Shown: one piece after another, positions 51,152 through 59,152 of the stretch | Position numbering within the stretch: the stretch's first letter is position 1 | Layout: the number at the start of each line of letters is the position of its first letter | Source of the DNA: Pararcticibacter amylolyticus | GTDB taxonomy: Bacteria > Bacteroidota > Bacteroidia > Sphingobacteriales > Sphingobacteriaceae | Assembly (NCBI RefSeq): GCF_003130405.1 | Contig: NZ_QEAS01000008.1 | Coordinates: 217,082 to 276,233 of the forward strand | DNA length: 59,152 bases | Direction of reading: 5' to 3' | Notes under the pieces: generated by a model | The model's database searches: none | What the model was told of the DNA's origin: nothing | What the model saw: only the letters and a program-made list of their open reading frames with translations | Translations under genes and position numbers: made by a program

Positions 51152-52537
51152 ATGAATAGAATATTCACCTTTCTCTCTGTATTTGCGTTGCTTGCGGCCT
51201 CAGGTTGCCGTAATGATTTTTTGGACGTTAAGCCGGATACAAATATTATACAACCGGAAACTCTTGATGATTTCGAGGGTCTGCTGGAGAATACAAACAT
51301 CCTGGGAAGCTCGGCATTGCCCACTCTCTCTGCCGATGAATACGAATTCCTTAGCTATGAGATTTATCAGAGTGCAAGAAGGGCGGCCGAGCGGAACGCA
51401 TATATATGGAACCGTGACATTTTTGGAGGAGAAATAGACGCGGGTGACTGGAGTACGCCCTATGAATGTATCTTTTACGCGAACAGCGTACTTGCGGGAC
51501 TTGCAAAGATGACGCCCTCCCAGAACGAACGCGATCACTTTAACTTCCTTAAAGGCTGGGCTTTGTTCCACCGCGCCTTCGCTTATTATGATCTTGTGAG
51601 CAATTTTGCACAAGCATTTGACGAAGCATCAGCAGATAATGATCCGGGTGTACCTCTCAAAACGAATCCCTCTATTGAGGATATCCAGCCGCGGGCGTCA
51701 GTACGTCGTACTTACGACCTGATACTTTCTGATTTGCAGCAATCGGCCGCTTTACTAAGCGCTGCTCCATCAGCTAACAACCGGAACAGGCCTTCAAAGA
51801 CGGCCTCGTATGCGCTGATGGCCCGGGTTTACCTCAGTATGCGGAAATATGATCTGGCGGAATTACAGGCCGACAGCTCATTGTCTCTCTACAATAAACT
51901 GATTGACTACAATACCGTAAGCCAGACCAGCACCACTCCGTTTGCCATTACAAATGACGAGCTGATCTTCAGGAAAACGACTACTACCGACTACACCAGT
52001 ATTAATCTGAGTCCAGGCAACAGGTATTATACCATCAGCCCCGCGTTGCGGCAGCTTTACCATGCAGACGATCTGCGTCCCCTGATTTATTTCCGGAGAC
52101 AAAACAGCGGCGCTTATACGATGAAAATGATGTACAACGGATCAACTTCGTTGTATTCTTTTACCGGGCTTGCCACCGGCGAAGTATACCTCATTAAGGC
52201 CGAGTGTGCAGTGCGTCGTCATGACCTGTCTGAATCGCTTTCTTTTCTAAATGCTTTGCTGGTCAAACGGTACAAAAAGAGCAGCTTTGTTCCGTTTGAT
52301 ACTGCAAACGAAGATGTATTGCTCGCGCGGATACTCGAAGAGCGTAGAAAAGAGCTGATATGGCGGGGCCTCCGCTGGACCGACCTTAAGCGGCTGAATA
52401 AGGAGGGCGCCAACATCACCCTCACTCGTGAGCTAAACGGGACCCGATATACCCTGCCGCCCAATGATCCCCGCTACGTATTTCCAATCCCGGACCATGA
52501 AATAACCAGGAGCGGGATCCCTCAGAACCCGCGTTAA
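51152..52537 (+). CDS. SusD/RagB-family lipoprotein
   Basis: A 461-residue lipoprotein starting 10 bases after SusC. Signal and lipobox: FLSVFALLAASGCRND, Cys at residue 19. TPR-like core LKGWALFHRAFAYYDLVSNF, then KTASYALMARVYLSMRKYDL, and the C-terminal LARILEERRKELIWRGLRWT with the final FPIPDHEI motif of the family. It covers the SusC barrel and binds the ligand. The helical core is slightly shorter than in the first SusD. Confidence 0.94.
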   Translation: MNRIFTFLSVFALLAASGCRNDFLDVKPDTNIIQPETLDDFEGLLENTNILGSSALPTLSADEYEFLSYEIYQSARRAAERNAYIWNRDIFGGEIDAGDWSTPYECIFYANSVLAGLAKMTPSQNERDHFNFLKGWALFHRAFAYYDLVSNFAQAFDEASADNDPGVPLKTNPSIEDIQPRASVRRTYDLILSDLQQSAALLSAAPSANNRNRPSKTASYALMARVYLSMRKYDLAELQADSSLSLYNKLIDYNTVSQTSTTPFAITNDELIFRKTTTTDYTSINLSPGNRYYTISPALRQLYHADDLRPLIYFRRQNSGAYTMKMMYNGSTSLYSFTGLATGEVYLIKAECAVRRHDLSESLSFLNALLVKRYKKSSFVPFDTANEDVLLARILEERRKELIWRGLRWTDLKRLNKEGANITLTRELNGTRYTLPPNDPRYVFPIPDHEITRSGIPQNPR

Positions 52538-52556
52538 CGCATCAATCAAAAATCTT

Positions 52557-54086
52557 ATGATCAGTATAAAGAGAATCAACCGCATATTACTCACAGTACT
52601 TCCCGCATTCGCGTTCTTCGTAACACATGCATCGGCGGCAACTCCTTTTATTTCTCTAAAGGGCAGGGTTGCCGATCCTGAAATTCAGCAGATGCCCGGC
52701 GGGAAAACCCGGCTTTATGCTATTGTTTCTGAATGTCCCTTCAATGGCATGATATTGTCGGGCAGTGCGAACTTTAAAAGTAAAATGATTGAGCTGAAGG
52801 TGGGTTTCAATGAGCCTTTTACGATGATGATCCCGCTTTTAGCCAGGAGGATGTACATGATCCTCAGGTATGAAGACAATCTGTTGGGCCGGAAATGGGT
52901 AAATGACAATAATAACGTGTACATCTTGGAGAACGGGGACGACCTGAGATGTGTTCTTTCGAAAAATGATATCCGTTTTACGGGAAAGGGATCAGCGAGG
53001 TTAAATTGTCAGACTGACCTGCACCAGGCAAAATTCATTCTTAAAGATCGTACCACCCTGTTCAATGCAGGTCAGTTTAGTGCGATCTATAGTAAACAAA
53101 AGAAAGGCATTGATTCGGCTATTAAGGTGCAAAAGGCGGTCATTAATCGTTACAGAAGCAGGATTGGCCGGGAAATGGCGGACATCCTGACCGCCAATAT
53201 TTATGGCCTGGCATACAACAGCTTTCTGGCAGGCGTCAGGATGACGGGTAGTGTGGAAGAATACAGTGCTTTCCTTGCCAGTGAGCTATATAATGATATC
53301 CGCAACTTTAAAGGTCCCGTTTTGCCGCAAAGTATCCTCGCCGCCGCCCCCTTATATACAGATTTTCTTTTTGAACGGGAACTGACTCTAACCCGCTTAT
53401 TCGACGGCATGCAACTGGAGGCGAACGCTGAACCCCGGCATATTGCAGCAGTTTATAACAGGATTAAGAGTGGTTACTCAGGGGTGATCAGAGATAAATT
53501 ACTTGCGTCGTTCTTTTTGTACTGGAAAACCCGGCCCTCCATTACCAGCTTTCTGGAAGAAGGCCTATCTCTGGCTGGCCAGGATCGGTACAGATTGGTC
53601 CTGATAAATATATCAGAGCAGTTAAGAGTGGGAGCTGATTTTTTTCCATTTGAACTGGAGGACACGCAGGGCAAGCTCGTCAGGCTTTCAGATTTGTCAG
53701 AGAAGTTGCTGATCGTCGACTTTTGGTATACGGGCTGTCCCGGATGTGCGAATTTGAAACGTGCAATGGCAGGAGTATGGCAAACGTATAAAGATCATCC
53801 GGGTGTTCGCTTTGTTTCCATTAGTATTGATAAAGACAGAGAGCAATGGAAAAGAAGTGTTCAGACACATGAATACACCGAGCCGGAAGCAGTTAATCTT
53901 TACACCGGTGGGGCAGGGAAAAACCACCCGGTTATTAAGTCGCTGCAGATCGGCGCTTATCCGAAGATGTTCATAGTAAAAGACGGGAAGGTTTTTTCGG
54001 CTAATCCTCCGTGGCCAAGCGGTCCGGATACGAGTACAGGAACGACCAGGGAATTCATCCAACTGATGCAAAAAGGGCTGCAATAA
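52557..54086 (+). CDS. TlpA-like thioredoxin-fold protein of the SusCD locus
   Basis: A 509-residue exported protein (signal at about residues 10-28, ending THASAA). The N-terminal part (about 30-110) is a beta-sandwich region seen in Bacteroidota TlpA/DUF4369-like proteins. The middle is helical, and the C-terminal 140 residues form a thioredoxin fold with active site FWYTGCPGC (Cys394, Cys397), SISIDKDREQW and the cis-Pro motif IGAYPKMFIVKDG. It lies 19 bases after SusD, so it is part of the operon. It probably reduces disulphides of exported or imported peptides. The operon ends at the terminator at 54093. Confidence 0.87.
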   Translation: MISIKRINRILLTVLPAFAFFVTHASAATPFISLKGRVADPEIQQMPGGKTRLYAIVSECPFNGMILSGSANFKSKMIELKVGFNEPFTMMIPLLARRMYMILRYEDNLLGRKWVNDNNNVYILENGDDLRCVLSKNDIRFTGKGSARLNCQTDLHQAKFILKDRTTLFNAGQFSAIYSKQKKGIDSAIKVQKAVINRYRSRIGREMADILTANIYGLAYNSFLAGVRMTGSVEEYSAFLASELYNDIRNFKGPVLPQSILAAAPLYTDFLFERELTLTRLFDGMQLEANAEPRHIAAVYNRIKSGYSGVIRDKLLASFFLYWKTRPSITSFLEEGLSLAGQDRYRLVLINISEQLRVGADFFPFELEDTQGKLVRLSDLSEKLLIVDFWYTGCPGCANLKRAMAGVWQTYKDHPGVRFVSISIDKDREQWKRSVQTHEYTEPEAVNLYTGGAGKNHPVIKSLQIGAYPKMFIVKDGKVFSANPPWPSGPDTSTGTTREFIQLMQKGLQ

Positions 54087-54092
54087 AGGGCT

Positions 54093-54133
54093 CAACAAAA
54101 AGAGGTTATCGGGCTGATAACCTCTTTTTGTTG
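54093..54133. terminator. Bidirectional intrinsic terminator
   Basis: A perfect 18-base-pair inverted repeat around the loop GGGCT. Arms read CAACAAAAAGAGGTTATC and GATAACCTCTTTTTGTTG. The A/T runs on both arms give a T-tract in each direction. It separates the convergent TlpA gene and the DUF6520 gene. Confidence 0.9.
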
Positions 54134-54147
54134 TAATGGGTTCTGTA

Positions 54148-54489
54148 TTAATTGCCGAAATATTGTCCTCTTTCGGTAGACCGGATGACCCATGGGGTCG
54201 ACATGTTGGCAAATGCTTCCAGCTCAGATACCGTGTAGGAGGCTGCGGTCACGTGGCTTGCACCCTCGGTTGTCACTGTATAGCGGCATGGGTTCGGGCT
54301 TTCTCCTTCGCATAGATCCGGATTGTATCCTTCAGTAAGACGCTGATAACTATTATCATCCGGCTTATTTCCATAAATATCTCCCGCAGCTCTTGCTGCT
54401 TTTGCATTTTCTGCATACCTGAAAGCACTGCCTCCCACCGTTAAGGCAGCAAGGAACAGGCCCAATAAAAATTTACTGAAATTGTTCAT
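54148..54489 (-). CDS. DUF6520-family small exported protein
   Basis: A 113-residue protein with signal (KFLLGLFLAALTVGGSAFRY). The mature part has DDNSYQRLTEGYNPDLCEGE then SPNPCRYTVT, the double-cysteine pattern C-x6-7-PCxY of DUF6520. These proteins of Bacteroidota are generally found next to a MauE/DoxX-like membrane gene, as here, and may carry redox-active cysteines. Function not established. It starts 11 bases after the corrected end of MauE, so the two are one operon. Confidence 0.75.
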   Translation of the reverse strand: MNNFSKFLLGLFLAALTVGGSAFRYAENAKAARAAGDIYGNKPDDNSYQRLTEGYNPDLCEGESPNPCRYTVTTEGASHVTAASYTVSELEAFANMSTPWVIRSTERGQYFGN

Positions 54490-54500
54490 GATGTTTCTCT

Positions 54501-54984
54501 TTAAATTAATGGATGTTTTTTACTGATCTTCAGGCCAAACAGGGCCAACCCTGTAAAGCCCAGGTTGAAAAGGAAATGTCCGCCCCAGCTCATCTTTGTG
54601 AGGAAGCAGGTTGCAGTTGCAGGGAAGGTGTTCTGCCCACAGCAGCATGCTCAAAATATACAGTGTAAAGACGATCATTAGTCCCGTAAACCCATAAAGT
54701 CCCAGCCTGCTGGCCGGAGGTATCATCAGCAATACAGCAATCCCTGCTTCCAGTATGGGTACTGTCCAGGCTATCAGCGGGGCATATCTTCCGATGAAAG
54801 CAACTCTTGCCAGCCCTTTTTCGAACGTTTCGTGATCAGCAATCTTATCGTATGCTGAAATGACGAAAAGGACAAGGCAGAGCATACAGATGACGAACAC
54901 GGTATAGTCCTTTACTTTGCCTGTAAAGAGGGCTCTGATCCTGTTGTTGAATATGTTTGTTTTATTGATGAGTACGTGATACAT
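54501..54984 (-). pseudogene. MauE/DoxX-family membrane protein with a one-base frameshift
   Basis: From ATG 54984 the protein reads four membrane segments (YTVFVICMLCLVLFVISAYD, IAWTVPILEAGIAVLLMIPP, LGLYGFTGLMIVFTLYILSM) up to EHLPCNCNLLPHK. The uninterrupted frame then runs on as DELGRTFPFQPG and stops at 54520. Skipping one base at 54594 instead gives KMSWGGHFLFNLGFTGLALF then GLKISKKHPLI, ending at 54501. That is the expected last segment (M-S-W-x-x-H-x-x-F-N) of MauE. So a single inserted base changes the C-terminus. MauE proteins work with thioredoxin-like partners in periplasmic redox maturation. Either recent inactivation or a sequencing error is possible. Confidence 0.75.
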
Positions 54985-55394
54985 GATCGTATGACTTTCT
55001 TTTACACTGAACTTGATTTGACTGCTGTCGCAACTGGGTTCCTGCTCTGCAGGACATTTCTTTACTTGGAGTCAGAATACTGCGAATCTGCGCTCGCGGG
55101 TGTTTTTGCGTTTCATAGTATATGTCTTTTGTTTTACACAAAAGAAAGTCAAAAACTGCCGGGGCGGACGGGTTGCGAAAAGTGCGAAAAGCAGTGAAAA
55201 AGGGACCTGAAAAGTGGTAATGAGATGCAAAATAAAATGAAAAGTGGCGTGCCGTGCTGCGAACGGCTTTGCGGGGATACCGTTTTTCGACCCCCACTTC
55301 TTTAAAAATATTTTAAGCCTCGTAACGAAGAAGGGTATTTCGATATATTATGGGTTATTCTGTAGATTTGCTAATAGCTCTTGTTTTAAGCAAT
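54985..55394. other. Intergenic region, purine-rich, no gene seen
   Basis: About 410 bases without a convincing ORF; the 111-residue minus-strand ORF at 54962-55297 has no coding pattern. GAAAAGTG occurs three times within 55175-55250. The promoters of the MauE-DUF6520 operon and the antitoxin-like gene should lie here, but no good consensus is evident. Confidence 0.5.
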
Positions 55395-55652
55395 ATGAAA
55401 GTAACTATCGAAGTAGACAGCAAAAATGATTTTGAAAAGTTAACTGCTTTACTTAAATCACTTGATATAAATTCTATAAAAGTCATTTCCACTGAAGATA
55501 GCTTTAGTGCTGTTCCGGTAAAGAAGGGGGATAAAAGGATCGATCCTGAGGGTTTATTCGGTATTTGGGCTAATAATCCAAGATCCCTGGAAGATATCAG
55601 AAAGGGTGTTTCGAATGTCAGGATTAGCCATAGAGTGGATAGGAAAAATTAA
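55395..55652 (+). CDS. Antitoxin-like protein, partner toxin missing
   Basis: I chose the ATG at 55395 (85 residues); the upstream 15 codons are not conserved in character. N-terminal strand KVTIEVDSKNDFEKLTALLK and C-terminal DPEGLFGIWANNPRSLEDIR match the antitoxins that sit in front of PIN-domain toxins (the E-x-LFG-x-W-x-x-NPR-x-x-x-DIR end). After its stop there is no PIN gene; the next gene is convergent. It is an orphan antitoxin, or the last trace of a lost TA pair. Confidence 0.6.
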   Translation: MKVTIEVDSKNDFEKLTALLKSLDINSIKVISTEDSFSAVPVKKGDKRIDPEGLFGIWANNPRSLEDIRKGVSNVRISHRVDRKN

Positions 55653-56824
55653 TCTGATCCCTTCTCCTCAATATCAAAATCCTTCCTTATTTGTTTGTCT
55701 ATGGCAAGCAGGATGCGATGATATTTGACCGCAGAGGAGAAAAGCCTTTTTTTGTCCAGTCGCCCGATGGTGTGAGCACTGATTTCTTCCGTTTGGCTGC
55801 TGCTGTGAACGGCGGCAAAGTCATGAGCCGCCTCTTTTCTGGTCTGGTAATTAAACAAGTTCTGACGGTATCTATAATGAAACTCCAGGCTAAGTTCGTC
55901 AGCGGACAACCGCATCTTTAGTTTAGCCGGTCGGGGAGAGCTGGTGCTTCTGCCGGAGATCAGTATCCGCTGTTCATCCAGGAACAAAAGGATATGGGCA
56001 TTCAGGGTATCTGATCCCGGATCGAAAGCCAGGTGTTTCAATCCGCTAGTATGGCTAAACAGGTGTTTCGTGTTGTCAATCAGCCTGATCTTATCTTCCA
56101 CCTCAACCGGCGCTTCCAGTCTTTTCCGGAAAGAGGCCGTCCAGTGATTGAAGAATCCCATGTGGTTGAAATTATAATGATTCAGAAAATAAAGCAGACG
56201 TTGCTCCCAATTCTTTTTACGCGGATCAGATGCCAGACGGGCGAGTTCCGAAAGGAACACCTGGAGATAATCGTGGTCGCGGTAGGTGATAGCGGGGTAA
56301 GTCCTCTTCACCAGGGCGTTCAACCCGCTGCTAATTTCACGGATCATCCAGAAGCTAATTCTCTTTTTCCGGAGGCCCTGCTCGATGGCAGGCCACGTGC
56401 TTCGCAGCAACGCCCTCATTTTTATCACGCAAAAGTGCGGAACAGCCTGCCAGCTGCCGACGAAGCCCCGGAAACAGTTTTCGCTGAAGTTGACCATATC
56501 GGTAAGGCAATACAGGGCATAGGCAAGAGGGTGGATGTCACCGACTGGTGACATCACCTCCACGATGTCGTGATCATCCCGCCACTGAAGCTTTTCAGTA
56601 ACAAGATTGCTGAGCCTGATAAGCTCTGCATGAAAGTTATTGATATCCCATGCCGCTATTGACTCATTGGGTTCTGACTTGAAAATCTGGTAAACGGCGG
56701 CCTTCAGACGTATGCACTCGGCAGTGATAGCTTCCGTGAGACCGGTAAGTTGCTGCAAGTCTCCGGAATTCAGGGCGTTAAGCTGGCCAACAAGCGATGT
56801 CAGTTTAGCTGATTCATTGAGCAT
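55649..56824 (-). CDS. Large helical protein, unknown function
   Basis: A 391-residue cytoplasmic protein without signal or clear membrane span. Long helices dominate (LTSLVGQLNALNSGDLQQLT, IKMRALLRSTWPAIEQGLRK). The centre has NHYNFNHMGFFNHWTASFRK and the end is highly basic (YRQNLFNYQTRKEAAHDFAA, IDKQIRKDFDIEEKG). I do not recognise the family. Its 3' end overlaps the end of the antitoxin-like gene by four bases. It is divergent from the MocR-like gene, so a regulatory connection is possible. Confidence 0.6.
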   Translation of the reverse strand: MLNESAKLTSLVGQLNALNSGDLQQLTGLTEAITAECIRLKAAVYQIFKSEPNESIAAWDINNFHAELIRLSNLVTEKLQWRDDHDIVEVMSPVGDIHPLAYALYCLTDMVNFSENCFRGFVGSWQAVPHFCVIKMRALLRSTWPAIEQGLRKKRISFWMIREISSGLNALVKRTYPAITYRDHDYLQVFLSELARLASDPRKKNWEQRLLYFLNHYNFNHMGFFNHWTASFRKRLEAPVEVEDKIRLIDNTKHLFSHTSGLKHLAFDPGSDTLNAHILLFLDEQRILISGRSTSSPRPAKLKMRLSADELSLEFHYRYRQNLFNYQTRKEAAHDFAAVHSSSQTEEISAHTIGRLDKKRLFSSAVKYHRILLAIDKQIRKDFDIEEKGSD

Positions 56825-57091
56825 ATCCTCTTTTGTTAAATCTATGTCTTAAAAAAGGTTTTAATCTGTGGATGATCTACAGGCAATTTAAGCAGGCCGG
56901 CCCGCTAAAAAAACATACCAGACCCTGAATTTATAGTATACCAGTAATACTTTTTTAATTCAAGTCGTAATATTGACTAGAAAAGAACTTCATCCGAAGA
57001 AAATATAAATGAATAGTGTCATCCACCGGTTTTTTTAAGGTTTATTGAACCGCTTTCTGCCGAAAGATGAAACGCTTATCAAAATGAAGAA

Positions 57092-58537
57092 ATGAACGAT
57101 CCTGAACAATATTTTGTTTTTGAGTTTGAAAAGGGGATTTCAAAGACGAAGCAACTGGTTAACAAGATCATCACGGCGATTAAGAACAAACAACTTACAC
57201 CCGGTCAGCAGTTGCCTGCCTACAGGAGGCAGCAGAAGCTTACAGGCCTGAGCTATACCTTGATTGTAAAGGCAGGCAAGCAATTGCAATCGGCTGGATA
57301 TGTGGCTGCCGATCAACGGAAACGGATATATGTCAGACAAATAGAAACCGGCAAGGAGATAAGGGGACTAACGGAAGAAGCGTCTTATCCCGTGCGCATG
57401 GTAGAGCCGCTGGATGTTCTGCCGTCCTGCCAGATAAGAAATAAGATCATCCGTTTCGACCTGGACGTTCCATATCCCGACCCCTCGCTGGAAGCAAAAA
57501 AGAAGTCGAAATGCCGCACGGCTTACACCAACTCTTTTCCGGGAAACTATGCCGCACAGGAAGCAAAGGTCGTTTCCCGGATTGCTGAAAACCTGGCCAG
57601 GTTTAGTGGAGTGAGCATAAAACAGAGGCAGTGTTCGGTGATCAGGGGAGCAAATACAGCCTTAACCAGTCTTTTTTCAGTGCTTCATACGGGTGAGAAG
57701 AAGAGGCTGGTGATCCCTCATACCATTGCCCCTTCTGTGTATCGGGCTTGCATGAATTCGCCTTTTAAGGTAGAAAAGCTTGAAAATGCAGATAATTCGG
57801 CTTTTACCATGCGCCTGCACAAAAGGGGGCGGTTTGATGATGTTGCGGCAGTGGTAGTGGAGCCCCGGTTAGACTATTATACCGGCTCTGAGATGTCGAT
57901 GGATGACCGCCTTGCGCTGCTGGATTTAGCAGATAAATATCGTTTTCCGGTGATCGAGGTGGATTATGATCATGAATTTCTGCAGGGACGGCCCTTACCA
58001 TTGTTTGCTGTTGACCAGAAGAACTCGATCCTGGTGAGCTGCGTGAGTAAGATGGACTATGCCCTGTATGACCTGAAGTATGTCTGCGGGCCGGTGAATG
58101 TGGTCCGGTCGCTCCGCAATCTCAGCTATTCCAACAGTATGTGCGACGACTCGTATCTCAGGTCGGTGGATGGTATTTTAAAGGGGTTCTCTGTGAGCGG
58201 CACATCTTTCAGCAGGGTAAATGAGATCGTTTTTTGCGGGGAGGAACTGGTGAAGTACCTTGAGCCCTGGTTCAGGCAGGAAGTGCTGGTTATGTATCCG
58301 GGCTTCGGACCGGCCATATTCCTCCGTTTTCCGAAAGATACCGACATGGTGCAGATGGAAGAAATCCTGAAGAAATGGGATATTGTGATCGGTACCGGGT
58401 TTTGGGGGAGTGGTACGGCTGGAAAGCTGCTCCGGCTGAGCCTGCTGGGGGTGAACCGGAAAACTTCCCTGAAGCCAGCGGCCGAAAGATTGTGCGCGGC
58501 TTATGCCCGGTGCAGGGGGAAGGAGCGCCGTTTGTGA
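57092..58537 (+). CDS. MocR-like GntR/aminotransferase-domain regulator
   Basis: A 481-residue regulator. The N-terminal GntR winged helix (IITAIKNKQLTPGQQLPAYR) is followed by a fold-type I aminotransferase domain. The parts EVDYDHEFL (the PLP-Asp region) and SCVSKMDYALYDLKYVCGP (with the Lys that would carry PLP in SK) are recognisable, though divergent from typical MocR proteins. Such regulators respond to an amino compound or to vitamin B6. No metabolic target gene is adjacent, so the regulon cannot be told. Confidence 0.8.
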   Translation: MNDPEQYFVFEFEKGISKTKQLVNKIITAIKNKQLTPGQQLPAYRRQQKLTGLSYTLIVKAGKQLQSAGYVAADQRKRIYVRQIETGKEIRGLTEEASYPVRMVEPLDVLPSCQIRNKIIRFDLDVPYPDPSLEAKKKSKCRTAYTNSFPGNYAAQEAKVVSRIAENLARFSGVSIKQRQCSVIRGANTALTSLFSVLHTGEKKRLVIPHTIAPSVYRACMNSPFKVEKLENADNSAFTMRLHKRGRFDDVAAVVVEPRLDYYTGSEMSMDDRLALLDLADKYRFPVIEVDYDHEFLQGRPLPLFAVDQKNSILVSCVSKMDYALYDLKYVCGPVNVVRSLRNLSYSNSMCDDSYLRSVDGILKGFSVSGTSFSRVNEIVFCGEELVKYLEPWFRQEVLVMYPGFGPAIFLRFPKDTDMVQMEEILKKWDIVIGTGFWGSGTAGKLLRLSLLGVNRKTSLKPAAERLCAAYARCRGKERRL

Positions 58538-58564
58538 CATGTGTTCAATTTTTTTAACCATATC

Positions 58565-58822
58565 ATGAAGTTAATCTTACGTTTGACAAGAAGTGCTTTC
58601 CAGGCGGTAAGGCTTCTCGCAGAAATTGCAACTGAATTAAAAGACAACCGCAGACCACCCCGCGAGGAGGTGTGGCTCGATAATGTCCAGGCCGCCTCGT
58701 ACCTCAATGTGAGCATCCGGACGATCTACACGTACAAAATTAACGGTACCCTGAAAGCTTATCGCATTGGCCGGCGCGATTACTACCGCCAGTCGGATAT
58801 CTTCCGGATGAAACAATCCTAG
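58565..58822 (+). CDS. Excisionase-type helix-turn-helix protein
   Basis: I chose the Met at 58565 (MKLILRLTRSAFQA). The 85-residue protein ends in an HTH_17/MerR-like domain: EVWLDNVQAASYLNVSIRTI then YTYKINGTLKAYRIGRRDYY, with the LxVSxxTIYxYxxxGxLxAxRIGR pattern. Such proteins are excisionases or regulators of mobile elements in Bacteroidota. No integrase is present in the window; it could lie beyond the right edge. Confidence 0.8.
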   Translation: MKLILRLTRSAFQAVRLLAEIATELKDNRRPPREEVWLDNVQAASYLNVSIRTIYTYKINGTLKAYRIGRRDYYRQSDIFRMKQS

Positions 58823-58853
58823 TTTTTCATTCACTGATCAGCATTTTTTACCA

Positions 58854-59029
58854 GGATGGTTCCGGGACAGTTCCGGGGCAACAGGCGGGAGGCTGCGTGT
58901 TTTCCGCGTGTCTTCCGCGTGTCCTGCTCGTGTCGGCCTCGGGTTTGAGTTGCAGCCGGCTCGCAGCCGAGTCGCAGAAAAGTCGCAGACTTTCCGGAAT
59001 GATCCCGGTACTGTCCCGGAATCATCCCG
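58854..59029 (+). repeat. Tract of 16 degenerate 11-bp tandem repeats
   Basis: Sixteen consecutive 11-base units, nearly all ending in CG, for example TGTTTTCCGCG, TGTCTTCCGCG, TGTCCTGCTCG, CAGCCGGCTCG, CAGCCGAGTCG, CAGAAAAGTCG, GTACTGTCCCG, GAATCATCCCG. The first two units (ATGGTTCCGGGACAGTTCCG) are an inverted copy of the last three (CCGGTACTGTCCCGGAATCA), 19 of 21 positions matching, so the tract can form a long hairpin. It has the same architecture as 18670-18856 though a different sequence. GC content is far above the surroundings. Confidence 0.85.
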
Positions 59030-59041
59030 CCGTTTGTCTTA

Positions 59042-59152
59042 TCCTAGAATGGCTATACACCTTACTGAATAAATCCTGAATTAATTATACACGATGATTT
59101 GTTATTCCTGGTTGAATTATACACTGCAATTTGGTAATCCTGTTTGAACTAT
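59042..59152 (+). repeat. 32-bp tandem repeat running off the window
   Basis: Units begin at 59042, 59074, 59106 and 59138, exactly 32 bases apart, each starting TCCT and containing TATACAC at the same place (for example TCCTGAATTAATTATACACG and TCCTGGTTGAATTATACACT). The fourth unit is cut by the window edge after TCCTGTTTGAACTAT. There are no spacers, so it is not CRISPR. The units grow more alike to the right, so the array may be longer and better conserved beyond the edge. Confidence 0.8.

Noticed and set aside
54962-55297. 111-residue minus-strand ORF
   Set aside because: Its composition (Arg, Ser, Phe rich without pattern) is that of a chance ORF in a noncoding purine-rich stretch, and it overlaps the MauE start.
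59042-59152. Possible CRISPR array
   Set aside because: The 32-base units follow each other without unique spacers and vary in most positions; no cas gene is present.

Overview
The window reads as chromosomal DNA of a Bacteroidota bacterium, most likely Sphingobacteriales or Chitinophagales. The evidence is two SusC/SusD pairs, one behind an ECF sigma/FecR switch, promoters of the TTG-N19/20-TAnnTTTG type, DUF6520 and MauE proteins, and weak Shine-Dalgarno sequences. No ribosomal or tRNA gene is visible, so the genus cannot be fixed from this stretch.

Layout. (1) 1-2.1 kb: the end of a glycine-rich protein, broken DUF4240 and GNAT genes, one intact propeller protein, and short relics of genes found elsewhere in the window. 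(2) 2.2-12.4 kb: an intact glycan-utilisation locus (sigma factor, anti-sigma FecR, SusC with STN domain, SusD, GH43 lipoprotein, GH36 alpha-galactosidase) closed by a strong terminator. (3) 12.4-47 kb: a patchwork accessory island. Intact genes include a Rpn-type nuclease, an AraC/SnoaL/DinB operon, small membrane and secreted proteins, a DUF1573-TlpA pair, an HNH endonuclease, an sce7726 protein, a toxin-antitoxin-chaperone (TAC) operon with a SecB-like third gene, SUKH and DUF4375 immunity-type genes, a Gabija-like OLD nuclease/UvrD helicase pair, a 1229-residue YobI-like membrane P-loop NTPase, a winged-helix plus HEPN gene pair, and a small XRE repressor divergent from a structured RNA. 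Between them lie many broken genes, often the same gene in several pieces: DUF3427 helicase, Rpn nuclease, a 184-aa family, AlbA_2-type regulator, TIR protein, DUF4375, EcoRII-type nuclease, sce7725, HxlR and IS66. (4) 47.2-59.15 kb: more GC-rich sequence with two small paralogous ORFs, a second SusC/SusD/TlpA locus, DUF6520 with a frameshifted MauE, an orphan antitoxin, a MocR-like regulator, an excisionase-type HTH protein and two tandem-repeat tracts.

How it fits together. The flanking loci are ordinary carbohydrate or peptide uptake systems. The middle behaves like a defence and immunity hot spot where genes arrive, duplicate and decay. The best candidates for something undescribed are the wHTH-HEPN pair (44.7-46.1 kb), the XRE repressor with a palindromic operator over a strong promoter for a multibranched RNA (46.4-47.0 kb), the two 11-bp-period repeat tracts (18.7 and 58.9 kb), the 32-bp tandem repeat running off the right end, and the repeated relics that suggest recombination between immunity-type cassettes. 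All family assignments come from reading translated sequence by eye; no database search was run.
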